Source of the DNA: Triatoma infestans
Taxonomy: Eukaryota; Arthropoda; Insecta; Hemiptera; Reduviidae
Length of the DNA: 64,000 bases
Assembly: GCA_011037195.1 (NCBI GenBank)
Contig: JAAEAF010002584.1
Coordinates: forward strand, 55,300 to 119,299
Direction: 5' to 3'
Part shown: positions 1 through 9,900 of the stretch, one piece after another
How positions within the stretch are numbered: the stretch's first letter is position 1
Layout: every line of letters starts with the position of its first letter
Made by a program: the position numbers and the translations under genes
Notes under the pieces: generated by a model
Told to the model about the DNA's origin: nothing
Databases searched by the model: none
What the model saw: only the letters and a program-made list of their open reading frames with translations

Positions 1-355
1 GGAAGTCAAAGGAGCACACTTCTGGGGAGCATCATGCCAAGACTCTAGCAAGGTTTTTTTTTTTTAGCTTCGTTGAATAAAATTTAAACATTTATACACA
101 TTATTATATTTTATGTGGGGGGGGACGTGAAGTTGTTCGGTCCGAGATTGATCTCACGTGCCACCTGGATATCCAAATAAATGAACAACATCAATCGCCA
201 GGGCAGCCTAAGTTCTTTTATATTGGGTCGCGCGACATAGAATGACTAAATAGCGGAAGTCATGGCGTAGTAAAAAAAAAAAAAAATGATAATTTTTTTT
301 AATTTTTACTATTTCCACTTTTATATACAATTAAAATTATATATTCACAATTATC
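1..355. other. AT-rich stretch, nothing assigned
   Basis: There is no coding signal or recognised repeat here. It contains a T run near 54-66, a G run near 117-124 and an A run near 271-285. Confidence 0.5.
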
Positions 356-735
356 TGTAATGGAATCCGAATCATTTAAGATTCATAGAATCCGTAGAAC
401 GAAGAGACATTAAATGAATCAAACGTTAGTTACTCAACACCTAGGCCAGACTATGGAGGGAGAATTCTATTCATATAAATAGAGTTGCAGTAGAACAGTT
501 CAGGGCAGTTTTATAACAGAGTTTATACAACAGTACTTCAGTCAGCAACCAAATCTACTTACTTTTTAATTACTCAACCAGTCTGTGTCTTTATTATTCT
601 CTCGCTACCTAACTTCTATTTAACTGTTAGGTCCTTGCAGTTTGTGTGTTCTATTTTATTATCATCTACTACAGATCTACTAGTTTATTTCTACCTCTTA
701 TCCTACATTCATTCTCTCTAAATCTCCCTCCTTCT
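356..735 (+). repeat. LTR-like dispersed repeat, family C, copy 1
   Basis: The segment begins TGTAATGGAATCCGAATCA and contains a TATA-like box (CATATAAATAG) about 115 bases in. Related copies lie on the minus strand at 18290-18638, 40618-41026 and 41700-42052. The TG start, the promoter-like box and the several dispersed copies without internal coding sequence fit a solo LTR. The 3' boundary is uncertain because I cannot define the end by a target duplication. Confidence 0.5.
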
Positions 736-866
736 CACATTTATTATAAATTCTGCTAGATTTTTTTGAAATCATCTACTTAACACATTGCGTAATTCAA
801 AATCTTTAATAATATTTTTCAATCGATCATCTGTTATATCTTTCAGCTCATTAATGTTAATATTCT
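736..866 (-). pseudogene. Continuation of decayed LINE-like ORF, left of the Harbinger insertion
   Basis: On the minus strand this translates to an open stretch containing INELKDITDDRLKNIIKDF before a stop. It seems to continue the decayed reading frame seen at 1686-2275, which the transposon at 870-1682 interrupts. The match to any family is weak on its own, and the assignment rests on position and the open frame. Confidence 0.3.
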
Positions 867-869
867 TTA

Positions 870-1682
870 AGCGGCGTTTACACGATCAATATTATTGTCA
901 ATACCAGTATTGACAATATTTCCATCAATACTCATACTAACCACTATCAATATTTCATTACTTTACACGATCAATATTATTGACAATACTAGTTACTATT
1001 TCTGCCACTAGGAGAGTGTATTTACGTGTTTATGCTCCATCAGTCTAGTTGTTTTTTGTTAACCTATAAATCATGAATAATCGTGATAAAGCTTGCTTAG
1101 CCATTATTTTGGCGCTTGGCACTAAGCGTAAAGTGAAACGAAAACTGTGGATGAAGGAATGGTTAAAGAAGAGGGAACAATATTCACATTTAGTGCTTCT
1201 AAATGAAATAAGCGTCAGCGACACTGCTGATTTCATAAACTACTTCAGAATGGATGAACCTACCTTCAACAAATTGTTGAACATGGTTGAACCATTTTTG
1301 AAAAAACAAAAAAATAATATGAGAGAAACCATAAGTGTTAAGGAAAGATTAGCCTTAACACTTAGATACCTCTATAACAATCATTCAAATGCAACTGGTG
1401 CACCTAACCTAACCTATAAGAATAGTATCGCTTTTTTTTTACCGGTAAGTTGCAACGTTGGATAAAACTATTGAACTGACTAATGGCGGAAATATTGGCC
1501 CCGCCCCTAAACCAATAATATTGTCGATATCCCCTCCAATTCTCAGTATTGATAGAAAATCTGAATTTCATCAATACTCTTGTCAATACCGACCATCAAT
1601 ACTTTTTTAACACTTTACACGATCAATATTATTGTCAATACTCTAAAGTATTGTCAATACTATTGATCGTGTAAACGCCGCT
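870..1682 (+). mobile_element. PIF/Harbinger-type DNA transposon, internally deleted
   Basis: An 813-bp element with inverted ends that match perfectly for 22 bases, starting AGCGGCGTTTACACGATC. It is flanked by the direct repeat TTA (867-869 and 1683-1685), the 3-bp target duplication typical of PIF/Harbinger. Subterminal copies of TTTACACGATCAATATTATTG occur inside both ends (near 962 and 1615), possibly transposase-binding repeats. It retains only the 5' part of a transposase gene (1073-1465), so it is a non-autonomous derivative. It sits inside a decayed LINE-like reading frame. Confidence 0.85.
1073..1465 (+). pseudogene. N-terminal fragment of a Harbinger (HARBI1-like) transposase
   Basis: The 130-codon frame resembles the N-terminal region of PIF/Harbinger nucleases: a basic start (KRKLWMKEWLKKREQYSHL, residues about 24-42), then an F.MDEPTFN..L segment (residues about 58-68), then ISVKERLALTLRYL (residues about 87-100). 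In intact proteins of 350-450 residues this last motif precedes the DDE nuclease domain. Here about 30 unrelated residues follow, and the frame ends inside the element's right subterminal sequence, so the DDE core has been deleted. Any product would be catalytically dead. A truncated DNA-binding protein could in principle act as a repressor, but nothing shows that it is expressed. Confidence 0.75.
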
Positions 1683-1685
1683 TTA

Positions 1686-2275
1686 GGTTAGAGTAAACAG
1701 TATACCTTATAACCAAATTACCATCAGCTTGTGAGTGGTCTATTATTTTTTTAAATTTCTGATGGCCTATATGGATTTTGAGAGACTAAACCTCCAGGTG
1801 TATTTTTCTTAATGCCAGTGTCAAACAATAAACGCTTCATTTGTTTTTCTTCGTAGTTTGGAGAGGAAGTTCTGACTCGTTTCGTTTCTTAACCTAAACA
1901 CTGTATAAAACTCTTCATAATTTGTGTACCTCACAGCATACATAATGAATGTGTACATATTGCGGTAGTTCTTGCCCTCTTACACCAATTAATATAGATT
2001 GTGTAGGCACTAGCCTTACTTCATTTGTTTCATTATCAATAATTTTTCTTTTCAATCATCTGATTTTTAATAGCTCACAATTATAACCAGGAGGTCACTT
2101 AATAACTTCTTTAATTTCCTTCTCAGATAATTTTCTGTAAACTCCTCTTATTACCCGTCTCTGTTGTAAAAAATATTTAGAAGTATAAATATTATAATAA
2201 CCATTTTCTCTCAATATTTTTAGATCCAAGAAACTTATTCGCTGAAATTTCCTTGTTAAATTCCTACTTTTAATC
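1686..2275 (-). pseudogene. Decayed LINE ORF1-like coding sequence
   Basis: One minus-strand frame reads almost through this region with a few stops. It contains LTRKFQRISFLDLKILREN, then RRVIRGVYRKLSEKEIKEVI, then VRLVPTQSILIGVRGQELP. The order 'RGV/IPR..SEKEI...', then 'PTQSIL...RGQ.LP..V.I' is what I know from the RNA-binding domain of non-LTR retrotransposon ORF1 proteins that precedes CCHC zinc knuckles. The knuckles themselves are not recognisable. Stops and frame breaks show that it is dead. The Harbinger element inserted at its C-terminal side. Confidence 0.5.
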
Positions 2276-2460
2276 GATTATATCCCAATTTTGTAATAGG
2301 TTCCACATTCCCAGCCGTTTCCGGGTAATTCTGATAGATCAATTTCCCAGCTGATTATGGGTGTACTCGGGAAACAATACTTTTCTCTCTAACAACCCTT
2401 TCCATCATTATATAAAAAAAAGGCCATGCTGATCACATGTCCTGTATTTCATATTTGTTA
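2276..2460. other. Unassigned spacer
   Basis: This lies between the LINE ORF1 remnant and a solo LTR. No repeat or gene was recognised. Confidence 0.4.
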
Positions 2461-3116
2461 TGTAATGACATGGAAACTCATACCAATGTCAAAGTGGTTC
2501 CAGCCAGCTGCTATCTTAACAAAGGATGACAGTAATAAAAGAGCAATTTATAACCAGCGACCTAGCAGGCCGCCGCCTTCAAGACAATGCCGGCCAAACA
2601 AATAACAAAGCCCTTTTCAATACTTTACATCAAAGCAAGCACCGATAAGGTTGGCCACTGACCTAAATAAGGTCAGCAAACTACGAAGGTCGCACAAGGT
2701 CTCACCTAGGACAGATGTCTTGGTGTGAGTGTGGCCAACACCGATATATAAACTCTATCATATACAACGAGACGATCATTATATCATATACGACTATATG
2801 AGCACGTCTATATCACGAGCAGCAGTTTACGCGTCTATATACAGTTTTATTTAAACTTATTATCTTTTAGTAGTGCATCTTAGTTCGTTTATTTTATCAG
2901 TCTATTTTATTAGTTATCTATCTTCTATTTTATTCCTAAGTATTTTGTTGTTATTAGTTACCGTATATTACGTTAAAATTATTGTTAAAATACAGTTTAT
3001 TTTTATAAAATCCGTATTAATAATTCGCTGCACTAACTTCCAAAATCTCTCAACTTACTTCCGCCCTCTTCAAGACATCTACTACATCAGGTATCACATC
3101 AAACGATTCCATTACA
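2461..3116 (+). repeat. Solo LTR, family D (gypsy-like), with GTTA target duplication
   Basis: A 656-bp unit that starts TGTAATGACATGG and ends CGATTCCATTACA, flanked by the 4-bp direct repeat GTTA (2457-2460 and 3117-3120). A TATA-like box (ATATATAAAC) lies near 2743 and a GTGCATCTTAGTT block near 2874 recurs in the other copies (24938-25580, and diverged at about 16620-16985). A TG...CA unit with a 4-bp target duplication and no internal region is a solo LTR, and 4-bp duplications are common among gypsy-type elements. The short open frame at 2873-3151 is chance. Confidence 0.75.
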
Positions 3117-3334
3117 GTTATTTCAATTATCATCTTTATTATTCACATTAATATTACTTATATTACTCCATTGTTCCTCCAAGTTTCCCATTACTATGTC
3201 AGGTAGGACCCCAATCTGCTATCTACTGTTATCACTCATAATTTAATAAAATCAACTAAAATACGCACTTCTTCACAAGAAAGAATTTAAAAAAAGAAAA
3301 AAATATTGATTAAATAAAGTTAATAATAAGAAAA

Positions 3335-3887
3335 TGCAGTGGAAGATTGAAATGGAAAAATAATAAGTTTTGGAAAATAGTTTAGTAAAATAATTTTTTG
3401 AAAATTAGCTAGTTCAAATAGTGTATTTTACTGATGGTGATAGAGCCAGGTACTACAATCTAGGTCAATGTAAACCAAGAGACAAAGGGCAAGATACAGT
3501 TAGGGTAAAACAATAAAACTCCCTCCAGACATACCAGCATTATTTGAAAGGATTTGGACTATGAAGAGAAGACATTCCTAAAAGGACAGTTTGAACAGAC
3601 ACTCAAGCCAGAACACTTGCTTCAGCAATCGCTCTCGTAAACTCAGTGTGCCAGTGATAGAGACTAACATTTATTCTAGATTAACAATTGATTTTATAAA
3701 ATATAGTAGTTGTGATATTGTAAAATATTTAAATATCTTTAAAGATAATATATTTAATTAAATCTACCAGTGTTTTCTTAATTATTCTTATTACTTCTCT
3801 CTTAAACATATATACTACAAGCCCTTTACAGAACCGCTCACGCCACTGTAAGCTACCACTATACTACGACACATTCACACAATAACA
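3335..3887 (-). repeat. Solo LTR, family A/B, 'A' type 3' end
   Basis: On the minus strand it starts TGTTATTGTGTGAATG and ends CTTCCACTGCA (553 bp). It shares its first ~200 bases (GGCGTGAGCGG, GGGCTTGT, then ACTGGTAGATT...AAATATATT) with copies at 4230, 28772, 43954, 50344, 56072 and 63598. Its 3' half matches the 43954 copy ('A' type) and not the 4230 and 28772 copies ('B' type). No target duplication is visible. Confidence 0.7.
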
Positions 3888-4124
3888 TTTCAAAATTAAA
3901 ACTTACCTTCTCTTCTTAAAAGTAAAAAAAAACATACAAAATAAAAATTTTAACTAAAAATTAATAAAAAGAAAGGAAAAAAATGAATTTGTATTTAATT
4001 ACAAATTGTAGACAATCTGAGCTACTAACCGATTTTTTTTTTTTTTAAATGACCGCTCCACAATGGTGATTCAACTCAGGACTGTTGAAAACATTTTTTT
4101 ATTTGGTCACAGGGAACTAAATAT

Positions 4125-4215
4125 GTATTTCCAATGAAAACTCAATTTCAAGAAAATGTGATTTGACCGCAATACTTCCTCTTTACTAGCAGGAGTGACA
4201 GGAAGTAAAAACTAA
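4125..4215 (-). repeat. Fragment of modular repeat R
   Basis: On the minus strand it reads CTCCTGCTAGTAAAGAGGAA, then GTATTGCGGTCAAATC and a diverged 'gagttttcattgg' block. This is the start of the abundant repeat R described at 20640-22130. Confidence 0.6.
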
Positions 4216-4229
4216 AAAGGGCACTAAAA

Positions 4230-4680
4230 TGTAATTGGTGATGTTGTGTTGTATGTTTGTAGTAGCTTGTAGTGGCTTGAGCGGTTTTGTAAAAGGGCTT
4301 GTAAGCATATTATGTTTAAGAGAGTGAAGTATTAGAAATAATCAAGAGATCACCATTGTTTTTGAAATAAATATATTCTCTAAGTGAATATAAATAGCTT
4401 TATAGTATCACAGCGATTATGTATAAATCAATTATTTATACTTAAATCAATTAATTAGATTAAATGCTAAACTTTTATGTTTTAACTTATAACTGGCACA
4501 GTCCTGAGGTGTTCTGCTTCGATGTCTAAAACAGACTATATATTGAAGGAATGTCTTCTAATTGTTATTTCAAATCTTCCCCTATGAAAAGAAGGGGTAC
4601 ACAATGCTATCAAGTTCATGAACTCTAAAAGACAATAGTGGTCTTCTACCGGAAATGTCCTTTTGCAAGGGAATGTCACA
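4230..4680 (+). repeat. Solo LTR, family A/B, 'B' type 3' end
   Basis: A 451-bp unit that begins TGTAATTGGTGATG and ends GCAAGGGAATGTCACA. The 5' part is shared with all family members. The 3' part (AAGGAATGTCTTCTAATTG, CCCCTATGAAAAGAAGGGGT, GTTCATGAACTCTAAAAGAC) is shared with 28772-29200 (minus) and 63598-64000. No convincing target duplication. Confidence 0.7.
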
Positions 4681-4734
4681 TATTCTTCATAATTTTGATT
4701 TTTTCAAATTAAATATATTTTTTAGTGTCGTACA

Positions 4735-7290
4735 GGCAGCCATAGTGAGTAGATCGCTCTCTTGAATTTTAACTTTTTTGAGAGAAAGTTTAAGTGAATT
4801 CTTGACAAATTTAGTGTTAAAATAAAATACATTACGTGTTCTACATGAATGTGTTCAGTGCGGTGATTAAACTATAACTGTAAGTGATTAATTCAATAAA
4901 CAATTACTAATATAAATCATCAGTAAATACTTGCTAGCTCATTAAGGTTAACTTTCATAGTAAGGTTATAAAGCCGCACAAGCGCCAAATTCACTATATA
5001 TAATATTCTTATTATCCACAATATTCTATTTTATTATATAATATTCATAATTCTATTGTATATATTATTCTCTTGATATAATTCTTAATTCTTATTTCAT
5101 TCTTAATGTAAATATCTCTAAACATTTTCTAATTTTTGAAGCTCTTTCTCAGGTTATTTTATTATTTTTTTTTGTTTTGTTTTGTTTTATTATTATTATT
5201 TTTTTTTTTATATGAATAATGGGGAAGAGAAAGAATACACCTAACAACTCGGCCAAGAAAAAAAGAGTAACTACAAGTTGTTCTTCCCAAGTGACGCCTT
5301 CGTCACCACGTTCAAGAGCAAATTCTCTTAACAGTGCTCCTCCTGAGATAAATGCGCTACCTGTTGTAGATTTTACTATACCAAATCCTTTCGCTCACCT
5401 CTCTATGGACGATCCACAAGAAATTATACAGACTGAAAACAAGAATTCTAAACCGCCACCAATTTTTGTAAAAAAAATTACCAATTATGTTGCTTTATGT
5501 AAAGCACTTGAACAGTTAATTGGATCTGAGAACTTCATATGCAAAGCACGCATAAATGACACTCAGATAAACACTAGCACTCTAGAAGCTTATAGAGCCA
5601 CTGTTAGGTACTTGAGAGATAAGAATGCCGATTTTCATACTTTCCAACTGTAGGAAGATAAGGCCTTCAGGGTTGTCATCCGTCACCTCCATCAAACCAC
5701 GCCAACTACCCTGATAAAAGAAGAAATAGAAAAACTTGGGTACACAGTCCGCCAAGTCAATGGTGCCATCAGCACCATCAACAAGGCATCACTTCCTTTG
5801 TTTTTTGTAGACCTGGAACCACGTCCTCACAACGACCAAATATTCAATTTAGACTCTCTTGTCTATACAAAAATCAAAGTAGAGGAGCCTCATAAGAGGA
5901 GAGAAATAGTCCAGTGCAAAAGATGCCAGGACTATGGGCACACCAGGTCTTATTGCGATCATCCGCCACGTTGCGTTAAATGCGCTGGCCTACATCCAAG
6001 TGAGGAATGTACTAAGCCAAGAGACACGCCTACCAAGTGTGCCTTATGTCAGGACGATCATGCTGCCACCTATAAAGGCTGTCTCGTATATAAAGATCTG
6101 CAGCGGCTAAAAAGCTCAAATAGTCGAGGTCCAACTGAACGAAGAAGACGACTCCAGGACATACATAAAGCAGATGAATTTCCAGACTCAGGCATGCCAG
6201 CTACAGTTCAACCACTCTTGAGAAGAAGTCAAGAGTTGCCTAGCAAGCCTATTATGAGTAACGTCAGCTATGCCCAAGTCACACGAGGGGCCACTGACCA
6301 TATCCAAGTGTCCCACATACCTCCCCCGCCTCCTTCCACAGACATTACCTCTCTTCTTTCTTCCTTCCTTACTGACTTCAAATCACTTATTAATCCACTA
6401 ATCACACTCCTAACCACTGTTGTCACTGAGCTGTTGCCTAAACTATGCCGTTAAATAATCCTCTGAGTTCCCTTGTAATCCTTCTTTGGAATGCTAATGG
6501 ATTGACAGCCCACAGGAATGAACTAGAAATACTGTTGCACGACAAACGGATTGACGTAGCACTCATTACAGAAACTCACTTTACTACTACTTCTTTCTTT
6601 TCTATAAAGGACTTCCTCATCTACAGAACTGATCACCCTGACAACAGAGCCCATGGTGGTACTGCTATTATTATTCGTAAGACTCTCCACCACTTCCTTA
6701 ATCCTAATACCTCTAGTGACTCCTTGATGTACACTTCAGTGTATCTTAACTCCAATCCTTTTCAAATTACAATAGCAGCTGTATATTGCCCTCCTAATAA
6801 ACATGTTACCAATGAACAATTCCATTCCTTATTCCAGTCCTTAGGTCCTGTACTTATTGCTGGCGGCGATTACAATGCGAAACACTCCCATTGGGGTTGC
6901 AGAGTACCTAATCCCCGCGGAAGTGTCCTCCTCAATGTCCTAACTAATTCACACTACCATTGCATATCTCCTTCTGATTTTACATATTGGCCAACCTCTC
7001 CTTTCAAACAACCTGACTTACTCGACTTCTTTGTAACATCCCGCCTTTGCCCCACAAGTACAGATATTTCTACCTTACATGACTTATCCTCAGACCATAA
7101 TCCAGTTCTCCTTGTTATCAATTCCCAACCTCTCTACAAACCTAAATACCACTCTCTAATAAATGGACTAATCGACTGGGACAACTTCAGGAGCATAATG
7201 GACAACAAAATCGACTTACACACTCCTCTAAAAACCAATGATGACGTTGACAACGCTGTACATTTTTTGAAAAGACCTTCTCTAGTGTTC
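4735..7290 (+). mobile_element. Jockey-clade LINE, 3'-truncated
   Basis: The element holds a probable 5' untranslated leader (start uncertain, about 4735), a zinc-knuckle ORF1 (5219-6454, one nonsense codon) and an ORF2 starting at 6445 that overlaps the ORF1 end by 10 bases. ORF2 keeps the complete endonuclease domain but stops being LINE-like at about codon 273, so reverse transcriptase, 3' UTR and tail are missing. LINE copies usually lose the 5' end, so a 5'-complete, 3'-missing copy points to a later deletion or rearrangement near 7263. Confidence 0.8.
5219..6454 (+). pseudogene. LINE ORF1: Gag-like nucleic-acid-binding protein with CCHC knuckles
   Basis: The frame opens at ATG 5219 with a basic, Ser/Pro-rich N-terminus (GKRKNTPNNSAKKKR) and continues in one frame to the TAA at 6452-6454, broken only by an in-frame TAG at 5651-5653. 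After the stop the reading continues EDKAFRVVIRHLH, the PRE_C2HC-type RNA-binding region of Jockey ORF1. At about residues 233-285 come three zinc knuckles: CKRCQDYGHTRSYC, CVKCAGLHPSEEC and CALCQDDHAATYKGC. This layout is that of Jockey-clade ORF1 proteins, which coat element RNA. A single nonsense change in an otherwise clean frame suggests a fairly young copy. Confidence 0.85.
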
Positions 7291-7314
7291 ATATATTTAT
7301 TTTTCTATTTTTGA
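6445..7314 (+). pseudogene. LINE ORF2, endonuclease domain only
   Basis: This starts at ATG 6445, inside the last codons of ORF1, as in Jockey elements. Residues about 13-230 form an apurinic/apyrimidinic-type endonuclease (exonuclease-endonuclease-phosphatase fold). Visible catalytic motifs are LLWNANGL, LITETHF, AAVYCPPN, GGDYNAKHSHWG and LSSDHNPVLL. The domain nicks target DNA to start target-primed reverse transcription. After about residue 273 (DDVDNAVHFL) the frame runs into unrelated sequence and stops at 7312-7314. All reverse transcriptase motifs are absent, against about 900 residues in a full ORF2. Confidence 0.85.
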
Positions 7315-8340
7315 CAAGCACAAGTATGTTTGTACTTGGAAAAGTTTTTTGTATGAAACTTTTACATTTATCTAAATTTATACTAACAAAATTTATGTAG
7401 AGTAAGTAGATTAAATAATTTCCATCTCATTAGACAAAGCTGAGTGCTTTAATAAGACAAGGAAATAATAGCGAAGCAAGGTTAAAGTTTTACCCCTTCT
7501 CTTTCTCCTTTTTCAGAGTTTCAGTGTTTGTAGTAGTAATGTTAACCTTGGTTGGCTAGAATGAAAACCGGCATATAAAACTGTGGACATTTAAGTGACC
7601 CAGTTTTGTAATCTGTATTTTCTTTTCTCTTTACTTTATCCCATCATCACGCTCACTCTCTCTCTCTCTCTCTGTCTTCCTTTCTTTTCTCTAAATATAG
7701 TTTACTCACGTATTTTTATACTTAATCTTACTTTAGACGTTCAGGTACATTTTTATAATGTAAATAATTCACCTCTTTTTCTAATGTATCTGGTCTTTCT
7801 CTCTTTTATTGATTTATCGTTCGTGGTATTCTTAGAAAATGTTTTTATTGTTAAGAATATTTCTTTTACTTTAAATATGATAAAAAGAAAAGCTATCACG
7901 AAATTTTAGTTAAATATATCATAGAAAAAACATAGTGATATTCCAAATGAAATATTTGAAAATTGTAATAAATGCCTTTTATTATAGGAGTGTTACGTAT
8001 CCCTACACAAATTGCAATCATATAAGTCTAAGAGAAGGTTGGGAATCAAATCCAGATGCGCGATTTACCTTAGCAAGACTATTTATAACGGATATAGTTT
8101 AAAAAAAAACAACCTCACGTTTCTCACCACCACCAAAATGCTGCACCACTGACACGCCTACATCACCATAAACCGCTACCACACGTCCTAATTACCGACA
8201 ACACTGCTAAAGTCATGGACTCTTCTTACAAGGATTCGATCAACAAGATCTGCGTAAATTCTCAGGAGAAGGTAACCCATATTTTATATAAATGGCACAT
8301 TGCAGATAAGTATAGTTTTCAAGAATAAATGACCCATCAT
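7315..8340. other. Unassigned AT-rich stretch with a TC microsatellite
   Basis: Contains a (TC)n run at about 7655-7674. I recognised no coding or repeat signature. Confidence 0.4.
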
Positions 8341-8343
8341 TAC

Positions 8344-8516
8344 TTTTTTTAAGGGGATATGCACTGCGATCTGAAAGATCTATTGTGCGGAGCGTTCTCA
8401 GTGTTCTAGTTACAGACAACAGTGCCCATCACCGGAAGTGAGTGGTAGAGGCTCCTAGGAAGAGAAATTCCAAGGGCTGCATGCTGGATTCGAACCCGGG
8501 GACCTCCGCGCTAATC
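8344..8516 (-). repeat. tRNA-derived SINE, family B, truncated copy
   Basis: On the minus strand it contains GGTTCGAATCC (8486-8496), a canonical tRNA B box, followed by the family-B body (AGCATGCAGCCCTTGG, TCTCTTCCTAGGAGCC, GGGCACTGTTGTCTGTAAC). The A-box end is missing. Copies are at 28325-28550 (+) and 55806-56049 (-). Confidence 0.7.
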
Positions 8517-8639
8517 CTTTTTCTAATTGTCCATCATACAATTGAATAACATACTCAGATTATAATGACAATTAAAGACTGCATTTATACGCAGCTGTAT
8601 ATAAATATACAACAAACTACGTTGATTCAAGGTACATCT

Positions 8640-8790
8640 TATTCAACAGAGATTAAGCAGACAGTTTAGAACGAATTTATGAAGAATTTACCACCGGAAT
8701 CTTGAGATAGTGATCTTTTAGATTTTCGCGGCTATTTTCATAAAAAAAAAACTGAGTTTCTGTGTTGAGACCGCGTCTTTGGTAAAATGA
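8640..8790 (-). repeat. PLE terminal-region fragment
   Basis: The minus strand (GCGGTCTCAACACAGAAACT, then ATAGCCGCG) matches the block downstream of the Penelope-like C-terminus at 59490-59600 and the partial copy near 58590-58640. I infer that it comes from the same element. Confidence 0.45.
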
Positions 8791-9049
8791 TTTGCTTCAT
8801 AAGCGTGTAATGACCCTGAAAAGGCTGGGGCTGGCAGGAGTTATGAAAGAATGATCAGGAACTTGAAGCCTATAGGCAGCAACTTCCTAATAGAAAATCA
8901 CGCAATTTGAACTGAATTTATCTAGTTCAACTTCAACTGGGAGTATCGGAAACACTGAGATTGCGATCTCGATAGTCATTAAAGTAGTGAGCTCACAAGT
9001 CATCATTTTGAAAAATGGTATGAAAATGCTTCCGCAAACTCAATGATCT

Positions 9050-9330
9050 GGGCAGAAAACGAAAGTTATCTTACTCGTGTTACCAGGGCATTTTAGAGTA
9101 GAAGGTAGCTATGAGACTGCTGCGACAGGAAAGACGTAGTTATTCTTTTCATGGATCCAAAATTCTTTTGTGCGATAAACGGCCATTTTGTAGAGCAATT
9201 GGGAAGAGCGCAGAAATGATAAGAAAGCCAAGAAATCATAGTTCTTAAGGGCCCTCCCAGAACTGTGACAAGCTAAGACTTGTCTGGATAGTCAAAACTT
9301 TGGAGGAGTGTGATATGTTGATATTAGAAG
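9050..9330 (+). pseudogene. Decayed RNase H-type LINE fragment
   Basis: The segment with AAAATTCTTTTGTGCGATAA, then GAGCGCAGAAATG, then AAGCTAAGACTTGTCTGG aligns by eye with 44960-45110, which lies just upstream of an RNase H motif in another LINE copy. It has no open frame. It is probably the same LINE family. Confidence 0.4.
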
Positions 9331-9399
9331 ATGATTGATAAATGAAGAAAGGAGAACATATACTCCTGAATATTAGCATTTAAACAGAGATTTATATTT

Positions 9400-9900
9400 A
9401 TCGTTACTAGTAAGATGAGAAATGATATTGTATGATAGAGAGATCGAGTGAAGACTTATGATGCGTGTAGCATGATGATTGTAGAATGGTAGCGTAAACT
9501 GATGTGAATCGCTTGAAAAGCGATGTGGCTAGTTAGCCACATCTAGCTTTATCTAACAAGGTGTGGAACCTTTCAAGTTTGATCTTGAGATTTGTTTATT
9601 TCTTAAAGTTGATCTGGCGATTGCTGAAGATCTCCGGTTTTTACCCCAGTTTCTTGTACTTCTAAGGACAGCTTCTAGGGGAAAGATTGGCTGTCCAAAT
9701 TGAAGCTCATTCGCCAATACGTTGCAGTGGGCTTGACAGGGGGTTATGCATAGTTGAGATGCGCTTGGAGACTCAATGTTCGCGCTTTCAGTACAGCTGC
9801 TATTATTGAGTTCAACTTTTGTGTGGTGAATTTGTTGAATTACGTTCATCAAATTGAGAAAAGATTGGCTTCGTTTTCTGACTGATTTCTGAGGGTGCAT
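9400..9900 (-). pseudogene. Decayed LINE ORF2 fragment with RNase H-like motif
   Basis: A 115-codon minus-strand frame (9553-9900) includes CQAHCNVLANELQFGQPIF, a damaged version of the RNase H segment usually written W.PGH.G..GNE.AD..A. A similar damaged stretch is at 58440-58500. The right part (9400-9560) matches non-coding tails at 25650-25830, 26360-26450 and 58790-58890, so this is a dispersed LINE family. The fragment is inactive and I cannot name the clade. Confidence 0.4.

Noticed and set aside
2873..3151. 92-codon open frame on the + strand
   Set aside because: It lies inside a solo LTR and crosses its end. Composition is low-complexity Tyr/Ser/Ile-rich, with no motif.
7595..7909. 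104-codon open frame rich in Leu, Phe and Ser
   Set aside because: It spans a TC microsatellite in AT-rich DNA. It looks membrane-like only because T-rich codons encode Phe and Leu.
8486..8496. Perfect tRNA B box suggesting a tRNA gene
   Set aside because: No acceptor stem, and no A box at the right distance. The flanks match SINE family B.
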